In this document: positions 5,709-6,100 of the stretch, piece by piece
Layout: each line of letters starts with the position of its first letter
Numbering within the stretch: the first letter of the stretch is position 1
From: Sphingobacteriales bacterium
GTDB taxonomy: Bacteria > Bacteroidota > Bacteroidia > Sphingobacteriales > Sphingobacteriaceae
DNA: 6,100 nt
Direction: 5' to 3'
NCBI GenBank assembly: GCA_020058405.1
Contig: JAGVEE010000249.1
Location: 1-6,100, forward strand
Translations under genes and position numbers: made by a program
Notes under the pieces: model-generated
What the model saw: only the letters and a program-made list of their open reading frames with translations
What the model was told of the DNA's origin: nothing
Databases searched by the model: none

Positions 5709-6100
5709 TTATTGTATTTTAATCAACTTATCAGAGTGCAATACATTGTTATTTTGTTTTATTATCATATAATACAAACTATTCTCTTGGAGATCTTGAG
5801 TATTCAATTCGAAAATTTCATCATTAGATTTCTTTTCAAAAATTGTTTTATATACAACTTGTCCAATTGTATTATATATTATTATTTCAAAACTATTGCC
5901 GCTGTAAATATTTTCTATTTGCACACTTTTATTGAATGGATTGGGATAAATTCTGATCTCAGTATCATTCATAAATAGTTTTGAAATTTTCTTATGCACA
6001 ATACTGCATGGCTTAAAATCCACTTTCTTATTTATAATACTTCCTTCGTTTTGTATATCTTCTCCTACAATAAAATTCTGGTTAAATTTTATTGTAACCA
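5709..6100 (-). CDS. T9SS-secreted protein, C-terminal fragment (runs off the window)
   Basis: Only the last 129 residues are visible; the frame is open to base 6100 and the 5' part lies outside. Residues about 47-129 form a type A T9SS sorting domain: IRIYPNPFNKSVQIEN with the hallmark YPNPF (51-55), then EIIIYNTIGQVVYKTIF, and the closing strand DKLIKIQ. Such domains carry proteins across the outer membrane and are cleaved as the cargo is released or attached to the surface. Before it, residues 1-31 (VTIKFNQNFIVGEDIQNEGS to FKPC) resemble the short beta-rich segment ending in Cys that often precedes sorting domains in Bacteroidota; this is from memory. A GTG at 6021-6023 could be mistaken for a start, but it falls inside this segment. 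The catalytic or binding part of the protein is unknown. It is the first visible gene of the minus-strand operon. Confidence 0.85.
   Translation of the reverse strand, partial: VTIKFNQNFIVGEDIQNEGSIINKKVDFKPCSIVHKKISKLFMNDTEIRIYPNPFNKSVQIENIYSGNSFEIIIYNTIGQVVYKTIFEKKSNDEIFELNTQDLQENSLYYMIIKQNNNVLHSDKLIKIQ

Overview
The window looks like chromosomal DNA from a member of the Bacteroidota. Four things point there: the gene order (unnamed TPR-like gene)-secG-groES-groEL; a GroEL ending in a Gly/Met tail; start codons preceded by A-rich leaders rather than Shine-Dalgarno sequences; and, on the opposite strand, a type IX secretion (T9SS) C-terminal sorting domain next to lipoproteins with acidic residues after the lipid-bearing cysteine. 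I cannot assign a genus from the sequence alone.

Left half (1-3590, + strand): a conserved housekeeping block. A 320-residue acidic protein with a TPR-like C-terminus lies 5 bases upstream of secG, and this pair ends at a very strong hairpin-T-run terminator (1351-1389). After a 167-base regulatory gap come groES and groEL, 42 bases apart, which end at a second strong terminator (3552-3588). The secG terminator means the chaperonin genes should have their own promoter. No CIRCE operator is visible, but an 8-bp inverted repeat lies in the gap.

Middle (3516-3833): a 318-base gene-free stretch between convergent transcription units. It holds an 11-bp direct repeat, the groEL terminator and two short arrays of a CTYYGCG-like heptamer in opposite orientations, separated by about 130 bases of AT-rich DNA.

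Right half (3834-6100, - strand): an accessory cell-surface cluster. In transcription order it holds the C-terminal end of a T9SS-secreted protein (running off the window), a lipoprotein, a second small lipoprotein, a probable AT-rich terminator, and a third lipoprotein that is a clear paralogue of the first. The first three genes are 2 and 10 bases apart and are almost certainly one transcript. Inference: a secreted, probably surface-attached protein is made together with outer-membrane-anchored lipoproteins, and one lipoprotein gene has been duplicated. Its function is unknown and it is the least described part of the window.
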